Source: Apostichopus japonicus (taxonomy: Eukaryota > Echinodermata > Holothuroidea > Aspidochirotida > Stichopodidae). From it: DNA of 64,000 nucleotides. The stretch is from contig NC_092563.1 in NCBI RefSeq assembly GCF_037975245.1, forward strand, positions 11,375,001-11,439,000, written 5' to 3'. Position 1 is the first letter of the stretch, and the number at the start of each line of letters is the position of its first letter. The translations under genes were made by a program, and so were the position numbers. Below, piece by piece: positions 1-15,200 of the stretch. The notes below the pieces were generated by a model that did no database searches, had not been told where the DNA came from, and saw only the letters and a list, made by a program, of their open reading frames with translations.

Positions 1-270
1 TTAGGAATACATGTGTGAGGACGAAGTTGGATTGCAATCGTTGTTTCATAGGTTTTCGTTGATTTTTTCTCGGGTATCTTTGCCCTACCATACATTGGAA
101 TTACTTTTAATCCATTCTGTGAGGTTCCGGTAAGTTGTAAACTATCAATGTCTGTAAATTCTGTGAGTGAAACGTAGGACCGACTCTACGTTAAATGCGG
201 GCAAATTCAAATTTAATGATATGCGTGATCGTTGATCATTCTTCGAGGTCACGGGGTCAGACTTCCAACT
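1..270. other. unique flank left of the satellite
   Basis: AT-rich single-copy-looking sequence with no reading frame of note and no recognisable repeat. It ends where the first 22-bp monomer begins, at about 271. No transposon terminus or target duplication is visible at the junction. Confidence 0.5.
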
Positions 271-360
271 GTGTGCGGTACCGAACAATCGAATGTGCGG
301 TACCGAACAATCGAATGTCCGGAACCGAAAAAAATGAATGTGCGGTACCGATCAATCGAA

Positions 361-1470
361 TCTGCGATACCGAAAAATCGAATCTCCGGTACCGATAAAA
401 TTGATGTGCGGTACCGATCGATCGAATGTGCGGTACCGATTAATAGAATGTGCGGTCCCGATCAATCGAATGTGCGGAAACAATCAATCGAGTATGCAGT
501 ACCGAACAATCGAATGTGCCGTACCGAACAATCGAATGTGCGGTACCGAAAAATCGAATGTCCGGTACCGCAAAAAAATGAATGTGCGGTACCGATCAAT
601 CGAATGTGCGATACCAAAAAATCGAATCTCCGGTACCGATAAAATGGATGTGCGGTACCGATCGATCGAATGTGCGGTACCGATCAATCGATTGTGCGGT
701 ACCGATCAATCGAATATGCGGTACCGACAAATTGAATGTGCGATACCTATCAATCGAATGTGCGGCACCGATAAATCCAATGTGCGGTACCGATCAATCG
801 AACGTGCGGTACCGATATATCGAATGTGCGGCACCGATAAATAGAATGTGCGGTACCGATCAATCGAACGTTCGATAACTATCAATCGAATGTTCGATCA
901 CGATCAATCGAATATTCGGTACCGATCAATCGAATGTGCGGTACCGATCAATCGAATGTGGGATACCGATCAATCGAAGGTGCGGTACCGAACAATCGAA
1001 TGTGCCGTACCGAACACTCGGATGTGCGGTACCGATCAATCGAATGTGCGGTACCGGTAAAATGAATGTGCGGTATCGATCGATCGAATGTCCGATCCCG
1101 ATCAATCGAATGTGCGGAAACAATCAATCAAATATGCAGTACCGAACGATCGAATGTGCCGTACCGAACAATCAAACGTTCGGCAACTATCAATCGAATG
1201 TTCGATCACGATCTATCGAATGTTCGGTACCGATCAATCGAATGTGCGGTACCGATCATTCGAATGTGCGGTACCGATCAATCGAATATGCGGTACCGAT
1301 TTCTCGAATGTGCGATACCTATCAATCGAATGTTCGTTACCGATCAATCCAATGTTCGGTACCGATCAATCGAATGTTCGGTACCGATATATCGAATGTG
1401 CGGCACCGATAAATCGAATGTGCGGTACCGATCAATCGAACGTTCGGTAACTATCAATCGAATGTGCGGT
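361..1470. repeat. higher-order block, copy 1 (spacing 3,923 bp)
   Basis: This run of variant monomers reappears in the same order starting at 4284, shifted by 3,923 bp. Shared rare variants include the TCTGCGATACC unit at 361/4284 and the A-tract unit near 572/4495. Beyond about 1,500 the shift becomes 3,989 bp, a gain of three monomers (66 bp), and the match continues to about 2,200. The spacing equals 178 monomers plus a few A-tract bases. Confidence 0.8.
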
Positions 1471-2509
1471 ACCGATAAATCGAATGTGCGGTACCGAACA
1501 ATTGAATGTGACGTACCGAAAACTCGGATGTGCGGTACCGATCAATCGAATGTGCGGTACCGGTAAAATGAATGTGCGGTACCGATCGATCGAATGTGCG
1601 GTACCGATCAATCGAATGTTCGGTACCGATCAATCGAATTTGCGGTACCGATCAATCGAATGTGCGGTACCGATCGATCGAATGTGCGGTACCGAACAAT
1701 GGAATGTTCGGTACCGATCAATCAAATGTTCGGTCCCGATCAATCGAATGTGGGGTCCCGATCAGTCGAATGTGCGGAAACAATCAATCGAATATGCAGT
1801 ACCGAACAATCGAATGTGCCGTACCGAACAATCGAATGTGCGGTACCGAACAATAGAATGTCCGGTACCGAACAATAGAATGTCCGGTACCGAAAAAAAT
1901 GAATGTGCGGTACCGATCAATCGAATGTGCGGTACCGAACAATAGAATGTCCGCTACCGAAAAAAAATGAATGTGCGGTACCGATCAATCGAATCTGCGA
2001 TACCGATCAATCGAATCTCCGGTACCGATAAAATTGATGTGCGGTACCGATCGATCGAATGTGCGGTACCGATCAATCGAATGTGCGGTCCCGATCAATC
2101 GAATGTGCGGAAACAATCAATCGAATATGCAGTACCGAACAATCGAATGTGCCGTACCGAACAATCGAATGTGCGGTACCGAACAATAGAATGTCCGGTA
2201 CCGAAAAAAATGAATGTGCGGTACCGATCGATCGAATGTGCGGTACCGATCAATCGAATGTGCGGTACCGATCAATCGAATGTGCCGTACCGAACAATCG
2301 AATGTGCGGTACCGATCGATCGAATGTGCGGTACCGATATATCGAATGTGCGGTCCCGATCAATCGAATGTGCGGAAATAATCAATCGAATATGCAGTAC
2401 CGAACAATTGAATGTGCCGTACCGAACAATCGAATGTGCGGTACCGAACAATCGAATCTCCGGTACCGCAAAAAAAAGGAATGTGCGGTACCGATCAATC
2501 GAATGTGCG

Positions 2510-4270
2510 ATACCGAAAAATCGAATCTCCAATACCGATAAAATCGATGTTCGGTACCGATCGATCGAATGTGCGGTACCGATCAATCGAATGTGCAGTA
2601 CCGATCAATCGAATATGCGGTACCGATAAATCGAATGTGCGATACCTATCAATCGAATGTTCGTTACCGATCAATCCAATGTTCGGTACTGATCAATCGA
2701 ATGTGCGGTACCGATCAATCGAATGTGCGGTACCGATCAATCGAAAGTGCGGTACCGATCAATCGAATGTTCATTACCGATAAATCGAATATGCGGCAAA
2801 GATAAATCGAATGTGCGGTACCAATAAATAGAATGTTTGGTACCGATAAACAAATGTGCGGTACCGATCGATCGAATGTGCGGTACCGCTCAATCGAATG
2901 TGCGGTACCGATCAATCGAAAGTGTGGTACTGATCAATCGAATGTGCGGTACCGATCAATCGAATATTCGATCCCGATCAATTGAATGTTTGGTACCGAA
3001 CAATCGAATATTCGGCACCGATAAATCGAATGTGCGGTTTCGATCAATAGAATATGAGGTACCGATCATTCGAATGTGCGGTACCGATCAATCGAATGTT
3101 CGGTACCGATCATTCGAATGTTCGGTACCGATCAATCGAATGTTCGATACCGAACAATCGAATGTGCGGTACCGATCAATCGAATGTGCGGTACCGATAA
3201 ATCGAATGTGCGGTACCGATCAATCGAATGTGCGGTACCGATTAAACCAATGTTCGGTACCGATAAATCGAATGTTCGGTACGGATCAATCGAATGTTCG
3301 GTACCGATAAATCGAATGTGCGGTACCGATCAATCTAATGTGCGGTCCCGATCAATCGAATGTGCGGAAACAATCAATCGAATATGCATAACCGATCAAT
3401 CGAATGTGCGATACCGAAAAATCGAATCTCCAATACCGATAAAATCGATGTTCGGTACCGATCGATCGAATGTGCGGTACCGATCAATCGAATGTGCAGT
3501 ACCGATCAATCGAATATGCGGTACCGATAAATCGAATGTGCGATACCTATCAATCGAATGTTCGGTACTGATCAATCGAATGTGCGGTACCGATCAATCG
3601 AATGTGCGGTACCGATCAATCGAAAGTGCGGTACCGATCAATCGAATGTTCATTACCGATAAATCGAATATGCGGCAAAGATAAATCGAATGTGCGGTAC
3701 CAATAAATAGAATGTTTGGTACCGATAAACAAATGTGCGGTACCGATCGATCGAATGTGCGGTACCGCTCAATCGAATGTGCGGTACCGATCAATCGAAA
3801 GTGTGGTACTGATCAATCGAATGTGCGGTACCGATCAATCGAATATTCGATCCCGATCAATTGAATGTTTGGTACCGAACAATCGAATATTCGGCACCGA
3901 TAAATCGAATGTGCGGTTTCGATCAATAGAATATGAGGTACCGATCATTCGAATGTGCGGTACCGATCAATCGAATGTTCGGTACCGATCATTCGAATGT
4001 TCGGTACCGATCAATCGAATGTTCGATACCGAACAATCGAATGTGCGGTACCGATCAATCGAATGTGCGGTACCGATAAATCGAATGTGCGGTACCGATC
4101 AATCGAATGTGCGGTACCGATTAAACCAATGTTCGGTACCGATAAATCGAATGTTCGGTACGGATCAATCGAATGTTCGGTACCGATAAATCGAATGTGC
4201 GGTACCGATCAATCTAATGTGCGGTCCCGATCAATCGAATGTGCGGAAACAATCAATCGAATATGCATAA
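2510..4270. repeat. 879-bp tandem duplication inside the satellite
   Basis: Two adjacent copies of a block of about 40 monomers. The stretch 2670-3390 is repeated at 3549-4269 with an offset of exactly 879 bp, and the predicted translations of 2837-3310 and 3716-4189 are identical over 157 codons. The start of the block shows an offset of 901 bp, so one 22-bp monomer was lost from the second copy. The near identity points to a recent event. Confidence 0.85.
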
Positions 4271-5449
4271 CCGATCAATCGAATCTGCGATACCGAAAAA
4301 TCGAATCTCCGGTACCGATAAAATTGATGTGCGGTACCGATCGATCGAATGTGCGGTACCGATTAATAGAATGAGCGGTCCCGATCAATCGAATGTGCGG
4401 AAACAATCAATCGAGTATGCAGTACCGAACAATCGAATGTGCCGTACCGAACAATCGAATGTGCGGTACCGAACAATCGAATGTCCGGTACCGCAAAAAA
4501 ATGAATGTGCGGTACCGATCAATCGAATGTGCGATACCAAAAAATCGAATCTCCGGTACCGATAAAATGGATGTGCGGTACCGATCGATCGAATGTGCGG
4601 TACCGATCAATCGATTGTGCGGTACCGATCAATCGAATATGCGGTACCGACAAATTGAATGTGCGATACCTATCAATCGAATGTGCGGCACCGATAAATC
4701 CAATGTGCGGTACCGATCAATCGAACGTGCGGTACCGATATATCGAATGTGCGGCACCGATAAATAGAATGTGCGGTACCGATCAATCGAACGTTCGATA
4801 ACTATCAATCGAATGTTCGATCACGTTCAATCGAATATTCGGTACCGATCAATCGAATGTGCGGTACCGATCAATCGAATGTGCGGTACCGATCAATCGA
4901 AGGTGCGGTACCGAACAATCGAATGTGCCGTACCGAACACTCGGATGTGCGGTACCGATCAATCGAATGTGCGGTACCGGTAAAATGAATGTGCGGTACC
5001 GATCGATCGAATGTCCGATCCCGATCAATCGAATGTGCGGAAACAATCAATCAAATATGCAGTACCGAACGATCGAATGTGCCGTACCGAACAATCGAAC
5101 GTTCGGTAACTATCAATCGAATGTTCGATCACGATCTATCGAATGTTCGGTACCGATCAATCGAATGTGCGGTACCGATCATTCGAATGTGCGATACCGA
5201 TTAATCGAATATGCGGTACCGATTAATCGAATGTGCGATACCTATCAATCGAATGTTCGTTACCGATCAATCCAATGGTCGGTACCGATCAATCGAATGT
5301 TCGGTACCGATATATCGAATGTGCGGCACCGATAAATCGAATGTGCTGTACCGATCAATCGAACGTTCGGTAACTATCAATCGAATGTTCGATCACGATC
5401 AATCGAATGTTCGGTATAGATCAATCGAATGTGCGGTACCGATCAATCG

Positions 5450-8400
5450 AATGTGCGGTACCGATCAATCGAATGTGCGGTACCGAACAATTGAATGTGA
5501 CGTACCGAAAACTCGGATGTGCGGTACCGATCAATCGAATGTGCGGTACCGGTAAAATGAATGTGCGGTACCGATCGATCGAATGTGCGGTACCGATCAA
5601 TCGAATGTTCGGTACCGATCAATCGAATTTGCGGTACCGATCAATCGAATGTGCGGTACCGATCGATCGAATGTGCGGTACCGAGCAATCGAATGTTCGG
5701 TACCGATCAATCAAATGTTCGGTCCCGATCAATCGAATGTGGGGTCCCGATCAGTCGAATGTGCGGAAACAATCAATCGAATATGCAGTACCGAAAAATC
5801 GAATGTGCCGTACCGAACAATCGAATGTGCGGTACCGAACAATAGAATGTCCGGTACCGAACAATAGAATTTCCGGTACCGAAAAAAATGAATGTGCGGT
5901 ACCGATCAATCGAATGTGCGGTACCGAACAATAGAATGTCCGGTACCGAAAAAAATGAATGTGCGGTACCGATCAATCGAATCTGCGATACCGATCAATC
6001 GAATCTCCGGTACCGATAAAATTGATGTGCGGTACCGATCGATCGAATGTGCGGTACCGATCAATCGAATGTGCGGTACCGATCAATCGAATGTGCCGTA
6101 CCGAACAATCGAATGTGCGGTACCGATCAATCGAATGTGCGATACCGAAAAATCGAATCTCCGGAACCGATAAAATTGATGTGCGGTACCGATCGATCGA
6201 ATGTGCGGTACCGATATATCGAATGTGCGGTCCCGATCAATCGAATGTGCGGAAATAATCAATCGAATATGCAGTACCGAACAATCGAATGTTCGTTACC
6301 GATCAATCCAATGTTCGGTACTGATCAATCGAATGTGCGGTACCGATCATTCGAATGTGCGGTACCGATCAATCGAATATGCGGTACCGATTAATCGAAT
6401 GTGCGATACCTATCAATCGAATGTTCGTTACCGATCAATCCAATGTTCGGTACCGATCAATCGAATGTTCGGTACCGATATATCGAATGTGCGGCACCGA
6501 TAAATCGAATGTGCTGTACCGATCAATCGAATGTGCGGTACCGATCAATCGAATGTGCGGTACCGATCAATCGAATGTGCGGTACCGAACAATTGAATGT
6601 GACGTACCGAAAACTCGGATGTGCGGTACCGATCAATCGAATGTGCGGTACCGGTAAAATGAATGTGCGGTACCGATCGATCGAATGTGCGGTACCGATC
6701 AATCGAATGTTCGGTACCGATCAATCGAATTTGCGGTACCGATCAATCGAATGTGCGGTACCGATCGATCGAATGTGCGGTACCGAACAATCGAATGTTC
6801 GGTACCGATCAATCAAATGTTCGGTCCCGATCAATCGAATGTGGGGTCCCGATAAGTCGAATGTGCAGAAACAATCAATCGAATATGCAGTACCGAAAAA
6901 TCGAATGTGCCGTACCGAACAATCGAATGTGCGGTACCGAACAATAGAATGTCCGGTACCGAACAATAGAATGTCCGGAACCGAAAAAAAATGAATGTGC
7001 GGTACCGATCAATCGAATGTGCGGTACCGAACAATAGAATGTCCGGTACCGAAAAAAATGAATGTGCGGTACCGATCAATCGAATCTGCGATACCGATCA
7101 ATCGAATCTCCGGTACCGATAAAATTGATGTGCGGTACCGATCGATGGAATGTGCGGTACCGATCAATCGAATGTGCGGTACCGATCAATCGAATGTGCC
7201 GTACCGAACAATCGAATGTGCGGTACCGATCAATCGAATGTGCGATACCGAAAAATCGAATCTCCGGAACCGATAAAATTGATGTGCGGTACCGATCGAT
7301 CGAATGTGCGGTACCGATATATCGAATGTGCGGTCCCGATCAATCGAATGTGCGGAAATAATCAATCGAATATGCAGTACCGAACAATCGAATGTTCGTT
7401 ACCGATCAATCCAATGTTCGGTACTGATCAATCGAATGTGCGGTACCGATCATTCGAATGTGCGGTACCGATCAATCGAATATGCGGTACCGATTAATCG
7501 AATGTGCGATACCTATCAATCGAATGTTCGTTACCGATCAATCCAATGTTCGGTACCGATCAATCCAATGTTCGGTACCGATATATCGAATGTGCGGCAC
7601 CGATAAATCGAATGTGCTGTACCGATCAATCGAACGTTCGGTAACTATCAATCGAATGTTCGATCACGATCAATCGAATGTTCGGTATAGATCAATCGAA
7701 TGTGCGGTACCGATCAATCGAATGTGCGGTACCGATCAATCGAACGTTCGGTAACTATCAATCGAATGTTCGATCACGATCAATCGAATGTTCGGTATAG
7801 ATCAATCGAATGTGCGGTACCGATCAATCGAATGTGCGGTACCGAACAATTGAATGTGACGTACCGAAAACTCGGATGTGCGGTACCGATCAATCGAATG
7901 TGCGGTACCGGTAAAATGAATGTGCGGTACCGATCGATCGAATGTGCGGTACCGATCAATCGAATGTTCGGTACCGATCAATCGAATTTGCGGTACCGAT
8001 CAATCGAATGTGCGGTACCGATCAATCGAATGTGCGGTACCGAACAATTGAATGTGACGTACCGAAAACTCGGATGTGCGGTACCGATCAATCGAATGTG
8101 CGGTACCGGTAAAATGAATGTGCGGTACCGATCGATCGAATGTGCGGTACCGATCAATCGAATGTTCGGTACCGATCAATCGAATTTGCGGTACCGATCA
8201 ATCGAATGTGCGGTACCGATCGATCGAATGTGCGGTACCGAACAATCGAATGTTCGGTACCGATCAATCAAATGTTCGGTCCCGATCAATCGAATGTGGG
8301 GTCCCGATCATTCGAATGTGCGGAAACAATCAATCGAATATGCAGTACCGAAAAATCGAATGTGCCGTACCGAACAATCGAATGTGCGGTACCGAACAAT

Positions 8401-9240
8401 AGAATGTCCGGTACCGAACAATAGAATGTCCGGTACCGAAAAAAATGAATGTGCGGTACCGATCAATCGAATGTGCGGTACCGAACAATAGAATGTCCGG
8501 TACCGAAAAAAAAGAATGTGCGGTACCGATCAATCGAATCTGCGATACCGATCAATCGAATCTCCGGTACCGATAAAATTGATGTGCGGTACCGATCGAT
8601 CGAATGTGCGGTACCGATCAATCGAATGTGCGGTACCGATCAATCGAATGTGCCGTACCGAACAATCGAATGTGCGGTACCGATCAATCGAATGTGCGAT
8701 ACCGAAAAATCGAATCTCCGGAACCGATAAAATTGATGTGCGGTACCGATCGATCGAATGTGCGGTACCGATATATCGAATGTGCGGTCCCGATCAATCG
8801 AATGTGCGGAAATAATCAATCGAATATGCAGTACCGAACAATTGAATGTGCCGTACCGAACAATCGAATGTGCGGTACCGAACAATCGAATCTCCGGTAC
8901 CGCAAAAAAAAAGGAATGTGCGGTACCGATCAATCGAATGTGCGATACCGAAAAATCGAATCTCCAATACCGATAAAATCGATGTTCGGTACCGATCGAT
9001 CGAATGTGCGGTACCGATCAATCGAATGTGCAGTACCGATCAATCGAATATGCGGTACCGATAAATCGAATGTGCGATACCTATCAATCGAATGTTCGTT
9101 ACCGATCAATCCAATGTTCGGTACTGATCAATCGAATGTGCGGTACCGATCAATCGAATGTGCGGTACCGATCAATCGAAAGTGCGGTACCGATCAATCG
9201 AATGTTCATTACCGATAAATCGAATATGCGGCAAAGATAA
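5450..9240. repeat. three successive higher-order copies (spacings 1,103 and 1,454 bp)
   Basis: The variant order of 5561-6503 recurs at 6663-7606 (shift 1,102-1,103 bp) and again from 8118 (shift 1,454-1,455 bp). The third copy gained extra monomers, including a repeated GAACGTTCGGTAACTATC segment near 7741. From about 8846 to 9240 the array instead matches 2412-2805. Confidence 0.75.
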
Positions 9241-12200
9241 ATCGAATGTGCGGTACCAATAAATAGAATGTTTGGTACCGATAAACGAATGTGCGGTACC
9301 GATCGATCGAATGTGAGGTACCGAACAATCGAATGTGCGGTACCGATAAAACGAATGTGCGGTACCGCTCAATCGAATGTGCGGTACCGATCAATCGAAA
9401 GTGTGGTACTGATCAATCGAATGTGCGGTACCGATCAATCGAATATTCGATTTCGATCAATTGAATGTTTGGTACCGAACAATCGAATATTCGGCACCGA
9501 TAAATCGAATGTGCGGTTTCGATAAATAGAATATGAGGTACCGATCATTCGAATGTGCGGTACCGAACAATCGAATGTGCCGTATCGAACAATCGAATGT
9601 GCGGTACCGAACAATCGAATGTCCGGTACCGCAAAAAAAAAAAGAATGTGCGGTACCGATCAATCGAATGTGCGATACCGAAAAATCGAATCTCCGGTAC
9701 CGATAAAATTGATGTGCGGTACCGATCGATCGAATGTGCGGTACCGATCAATCGAATGTGCGGTACCGATCAATCGAATATGCGGTACCGATAAATCGAA
9801 TGTGCGATACCTATCAATCGAATGTTCGTTACCGATCAATCCAATGTTCGGTACCGATCAATCCAATGTTCGGTACCGATATATCGAATGAGTGGTACTA
9901 ATCAATCGAATGTGCTATACCGATCAATCGAATGTTTGATCACGATCAATCGAATGTTCGGTACCGATCATTCGAATGTTCGGTACCGATCAATCGAATG
10001 TGCGATACCGAACAATCGAATGTGCGGTACCGATTAATCGAATGTGCGTACCGATAAATCGAATGTGCGGTACCGATCAATCGAATGTGCGGTACCGATT
10101 AAACCAATGTTCGGTACCGATAAATCGAATGTTCGGTACGGATCAATCGAATGTGAGGTACCGATAAATCGAATGAGTGTTACTAATCAATCGAATGTGC
10201 TATACCGATCAATCGAATGTTCGATCACGATCAATCGAATGTTCGGTACCGATCATTCGATGTTCGGTACCGATCAATCGAATGTTCGATACCGAACAAT
10301 CGAATGTGCGGTACCGATCAATCGAATGTGCGGTACCGATAAATCGAATGTGCGGTACCGATCAATCAAATGTGCGGTACCGATTAAACCAATGTTCGGT
10401 ACCGATAAATCGAATGTTCGGTACGGATCAATCGAATGTTCGGTACCGATAAATCGAATGTGCGGTACCGATCAATCTAATGTGCGGTCCCGATCAATCG
10501 AATGTGCGGAAACAATCAATCGAATATGCATAACCGATCAATCGAATGTGCGGTACCGAACAATCGAATGTGCCGTACCGAACAATCGAATGTGCGGTAC
10601 CGAACAATCGAATGTCCGGTACCGCAAAAAAAAAAGGATGTGCGGTACCGATCAATCGAATGTGCGGAAACAATCAATCGAATATGCAGTACCGAACAAT
10701 CGAATGTGCCGTACCGAACAATCGAATGTGCGGTACCGAACAATAGAATGTCCGGTACCGAAAAAAATGAATGTGCGGTACCGATCGATCGAATGTGCGG
10801 TACCGATCAATCGAATGTGCGGTACCGATCAATCGAATGTGCCGTACCGAACAATCGAATGTGCGGTACCGATCAATCGAATCTGCGATACCGAAAAATC
10901 GAATCTCTGGAACCGATAAAATGATAAAATTGATGTGCGGTACCGATCGATCGAATGTGCGGTACCGATAAATCGAATGTGCGGTCCCGATCAATCGAAT
11001 GTGCGGAAACAATCAATCGAATATGCAGTACCGAACAATGGAATGTGCCGTACCGAACAATCGAATGTGCGGTACCGATAAATCGAATGTGCGGTACCGC
11101 TCAATCGAATGTGCGGTACCGATCAATCGAAAGTGTGGTACTGATCAATCGAATGTGCGGTACCGATCAATCGAATATTCGATCCCGATCAATTGAATCT
11201 TCGGTACCGATCAATCGAATATTCGGCACCGATAAATCGAATGTGCGGTACCGATAAATCGAATGTGCGGTACCGATCAATCGAATGTGCGATACCGAAC
11301 AATCGAATCTCCTGTACCAATAAAATGGATGTGCGGTACCGATCGATTGAATGTGCGGTACCGATAAATCGAATGTGCGGTACCGCTCAATCGAATGTGC
11401 GGTACCGATCAATCGAAAGTGTGGTACTGATCAATCGAATGTGCGGTACCGATCAATCGAATATTCGATCCCGATCAATTGAATCTTCGGTACCGATCAA
11501 TCGAATATTCGGCACCGATAAATCGAATGTGCGGTACCGATAAATCGAATGTGCGGTACCGATCAATCGAATGTTCGATACCGAACAATCGAATCTCCTG
11601 TACCAATAAAATGGATGTGCGGTACCGATCGATTGAATGTGCGGTACCGATCAATCGAATGTGCGGTACCGATCAATCGAATGTGCGCTACAGATACATC
11701 GAATGTGCGGTACCGATCAATCGAATGTACGATACCGATCAATCGAATGTGCGGTACTGATCAATCGAATGTGCGGTACCGATCAATCGAATGTTCGATA
11801 CCGATCAATCGAATGTGCGGTACCGATAAATCGAATGTGCGGTACCGCTCAATCGAATGTGCGGTACCGATCAATCGAAAGTGTGGTACTGATCAATCGA
11901 ATGTGCGGTACCGATCAATCGAATATTCGATACCGATCAATTGAATGTTCGGTACCGATCGATCGAATATTCGGCACCGATAAATCGAATGTGCGGTACC
12001 GATAAATCGAATGTGCGGTACCGATCAATCGAATGTGCGGTACCGATCAATCGAATTTGCGGTACCGATCAATCGAATGTACGGTACCGATCGATCGAAT
12101 GTGCGGTACCGATTAATCGAATGTTCGGTACCGATCAATCAAATGTGCGGTACCGATCAATCGAAAGTGCGGTACCGAAAAATCGAATGTGCAGTACCGA

Positions 12201-15200
12201 TAAAATGAATGTGCGGAACCGATCAATGGATGTGCGGTACTGATCAATCGAATATGCGGTATTGATCAATCGAATGTGCGGTACCGATCAATCTAATGTA
12301 CGGTCCCGATCAATCGAATGTGCGGTACCAATCAATCGAATATGCGGTACCGATCAATCGAATGTGCGGTACCGAACAATCGAATGTGCCGTACCGAACA
12401 ATCGAATGTGCGGTACCGAACAATAGAATGTCCGGTACCGAAAAAAAATGAATGTGCGGTGCCGATCGATCGAATGTGCGGTACCGATCAATCGAATGTG
12501 CGGTACCGAACAATCGAATGTGCCGTACCGAACAATCGAATGTGCGGTACCGAACAATAGAATGTCCGGTACCGAAAAAAATGAATGTGCGGTACCGATC
12601 GATCGAATGTGCGGTACCGATCAATCGAATGTGCGGTACCGAACAATGGAATGTCCGGAACCGAAAAAATGAATGAGCGGTACCGATCAATCGAATCTGC
12701 GATACCGATCAATCGAATCTCCGGTACCGATAAAATTGATGTGCGGTACCGATCGATCGAATGTGCGGTACCGATCAATCGAATGTGCGGTCCCGATCAA
12801 TCGAATGTACGGAAACAATCAATCGAATATGCAGTACCGAAATATCGAATGTGCCGTACCGAACAATCGAATGTGCGGTACCGAACAATAGAATGTCCGG
12901 TACCCCAAAAAATGAATGTGCGGTACCGATCGATCGAATGTGCGGTACCGATCAATCGAATGTGCGATACCGAAAAATCGAATCTCCGTCACCGATAAAA
13001 TTGATGTGCGGTACCGATCGATCGAATGTGCGGTACCGATATATCGAATGTGCGGTCCCGATCAATCGAATGTGCGGAAACAATCAATCGAATATGCAGT
13101 ACCGAACAATGGAATGTGCCGTACCGAACAATCGAATGTGCGGTACCGATAAATCGAATGTGCGGTACCGCTCAATCGAATGTGCGGTACTGATCAATCG
13201 AAAGTGTGGTACTGATCGATCGAATGTGCGGTACCGATCAATCGAATATTCGATCCCGATCAATGGAATGTTCGGTACCGATCAATCGAATATTCGGCAC
13301 CGATAAATCGAATGTGCGGTACCGATAAATCGAATGTGCGGTACCGATCAATCGAATGTGCGATACCGAACAATCGAATCTCCTGTACCAATAAAATGGA
13401 TGTGCGGTACCGATCGATTGAATGTGCGGTACCGATCAATCGAATGTGCGGTACCGATCAATCGAATGTGCGCTACAGATACATCGAATGTGCGGTACCG
13501 ATCAATCGAATGTACGATACCGATCAATCGAATGTGCGGTACTGATCAATCGAATGTGCGGTACCGAACAATCGAATGTGCGATACCTATCAATCGAATG
13601 TTCGTTACCGATCAATCCAATGTTCGGTACAGATCAATCGAATGTGCGGTACCGATTAATCGAACGTTCGGTAACTATCAATCGAATGTTCGATCACGAT
13701 CTATCGAATGTGCGGTACCGATCAATCGAATGTGCGGTACCGATCAATCGAATGTGCGGTACTGATCAATCGAATGTGCGATACCGAAAAATCGAATGTG
13801 CGGCACCGATAAATCGAAAGTGCGGTACCGATAAATCGAATGTTCGGTACCAATAAATCGAATGTTCGGTACCGATAAACGAATGTGCGGTATTGATCGA
13901 TCGAATGTTCGGTACCGATAAACGAATGTGCGGTACCGATCGATCGAATGTGAGGTACCGATCAATCGAATGAGTGGTACTAATCAGTCGAATGTGCTAT
14001 ACCGATCAATCGAATGTTTGATCACGATCAATCGAATGTTCGGTACCGATCATTCGAATGTTCGGTACCGATCAATCGAATGTTCGATACCAAACAATCG
14101 AATGTGCGGTACCGATTAATCGAATGTGCGGTACCGATAAATCGAATGTGCGGTACCGATCAATCGAATGTGCGGTACCGATTAAACCAATGTTCGGTAC
14201 CGATAAATCGAATGTTCGGTACGGATCAATCGAATGTGAGGTACCGATAAATCGAATGAGTGGTACTAATCAATCGAATGTGCTATACCGATCAATCGAA
14301 TGTTCGATCACGATCAATCGAATGTTCGGTACCGATCATTCGATGTTCGGTACCGATCAATCGAATGTTCGATACCGAACAATCGAATGTGCGGTACCGA
14401 TCAATCGAATGTGCGGTACCGATAAATCGAATGTGCGGTACCGATCAATCAAATGTGCGGTACCGATTAAACCAATGTTCGGTACCGATAAATCGAATGT
14501 TCGGTACGGATCAATCGAATGTTCGGTACCGATAAATCGAATGTGCGGTACCGATCAATCTAATGTGCGGTCCCGATTAATCGAATGTGCGGAAACAATC
14601 AATCGAATATGCATAACCGATCAATCGAATGTGCGGTACCGAACAATCGAATGTCCGGTACCGCAAAAAAAAAAAGAATGTGCGGTACCGATCAATCGAA
14701 TGTGCGATACCGAAAAATCGAATCTCTGGTACCGATAAAATTGATGTGCGGTACCGATCGATCGAATGTGCGGTACCGATCAATCGAATGTGCGGTCCCG
14801 ATCAATCGAATGTGCGGAAACAATCAATCGAATATGCAGTACCGAACAATCGAATGTGCCGTACCGAACAATCGAATGTGCGGTACCGAACAATAGAATG
14901 TCCGGTACCGAAAAAAATGAATGTGCGGTACCGATCGATCGAATGTGCGGTACCGATCAATCGAATCTGCGATACCGAAAAATTGAATCTCCGGAACCGA
15001 TAAAATTGATGTGCGGTACCGATCGATCGAATGTGCGGTACCGATATATCGAATGTGCGGTCCCGATCAATTGAATGTGCGGAAATAATCAATCGAATAT
15101 GCAGTACCGAACAATTGAATGTGCCGTACCGAACAATCGAATGTGCGGTACCGAACAATCGAATCTCCGGTACCGCAAAAAAAAGGAATGTGCGGTACCG

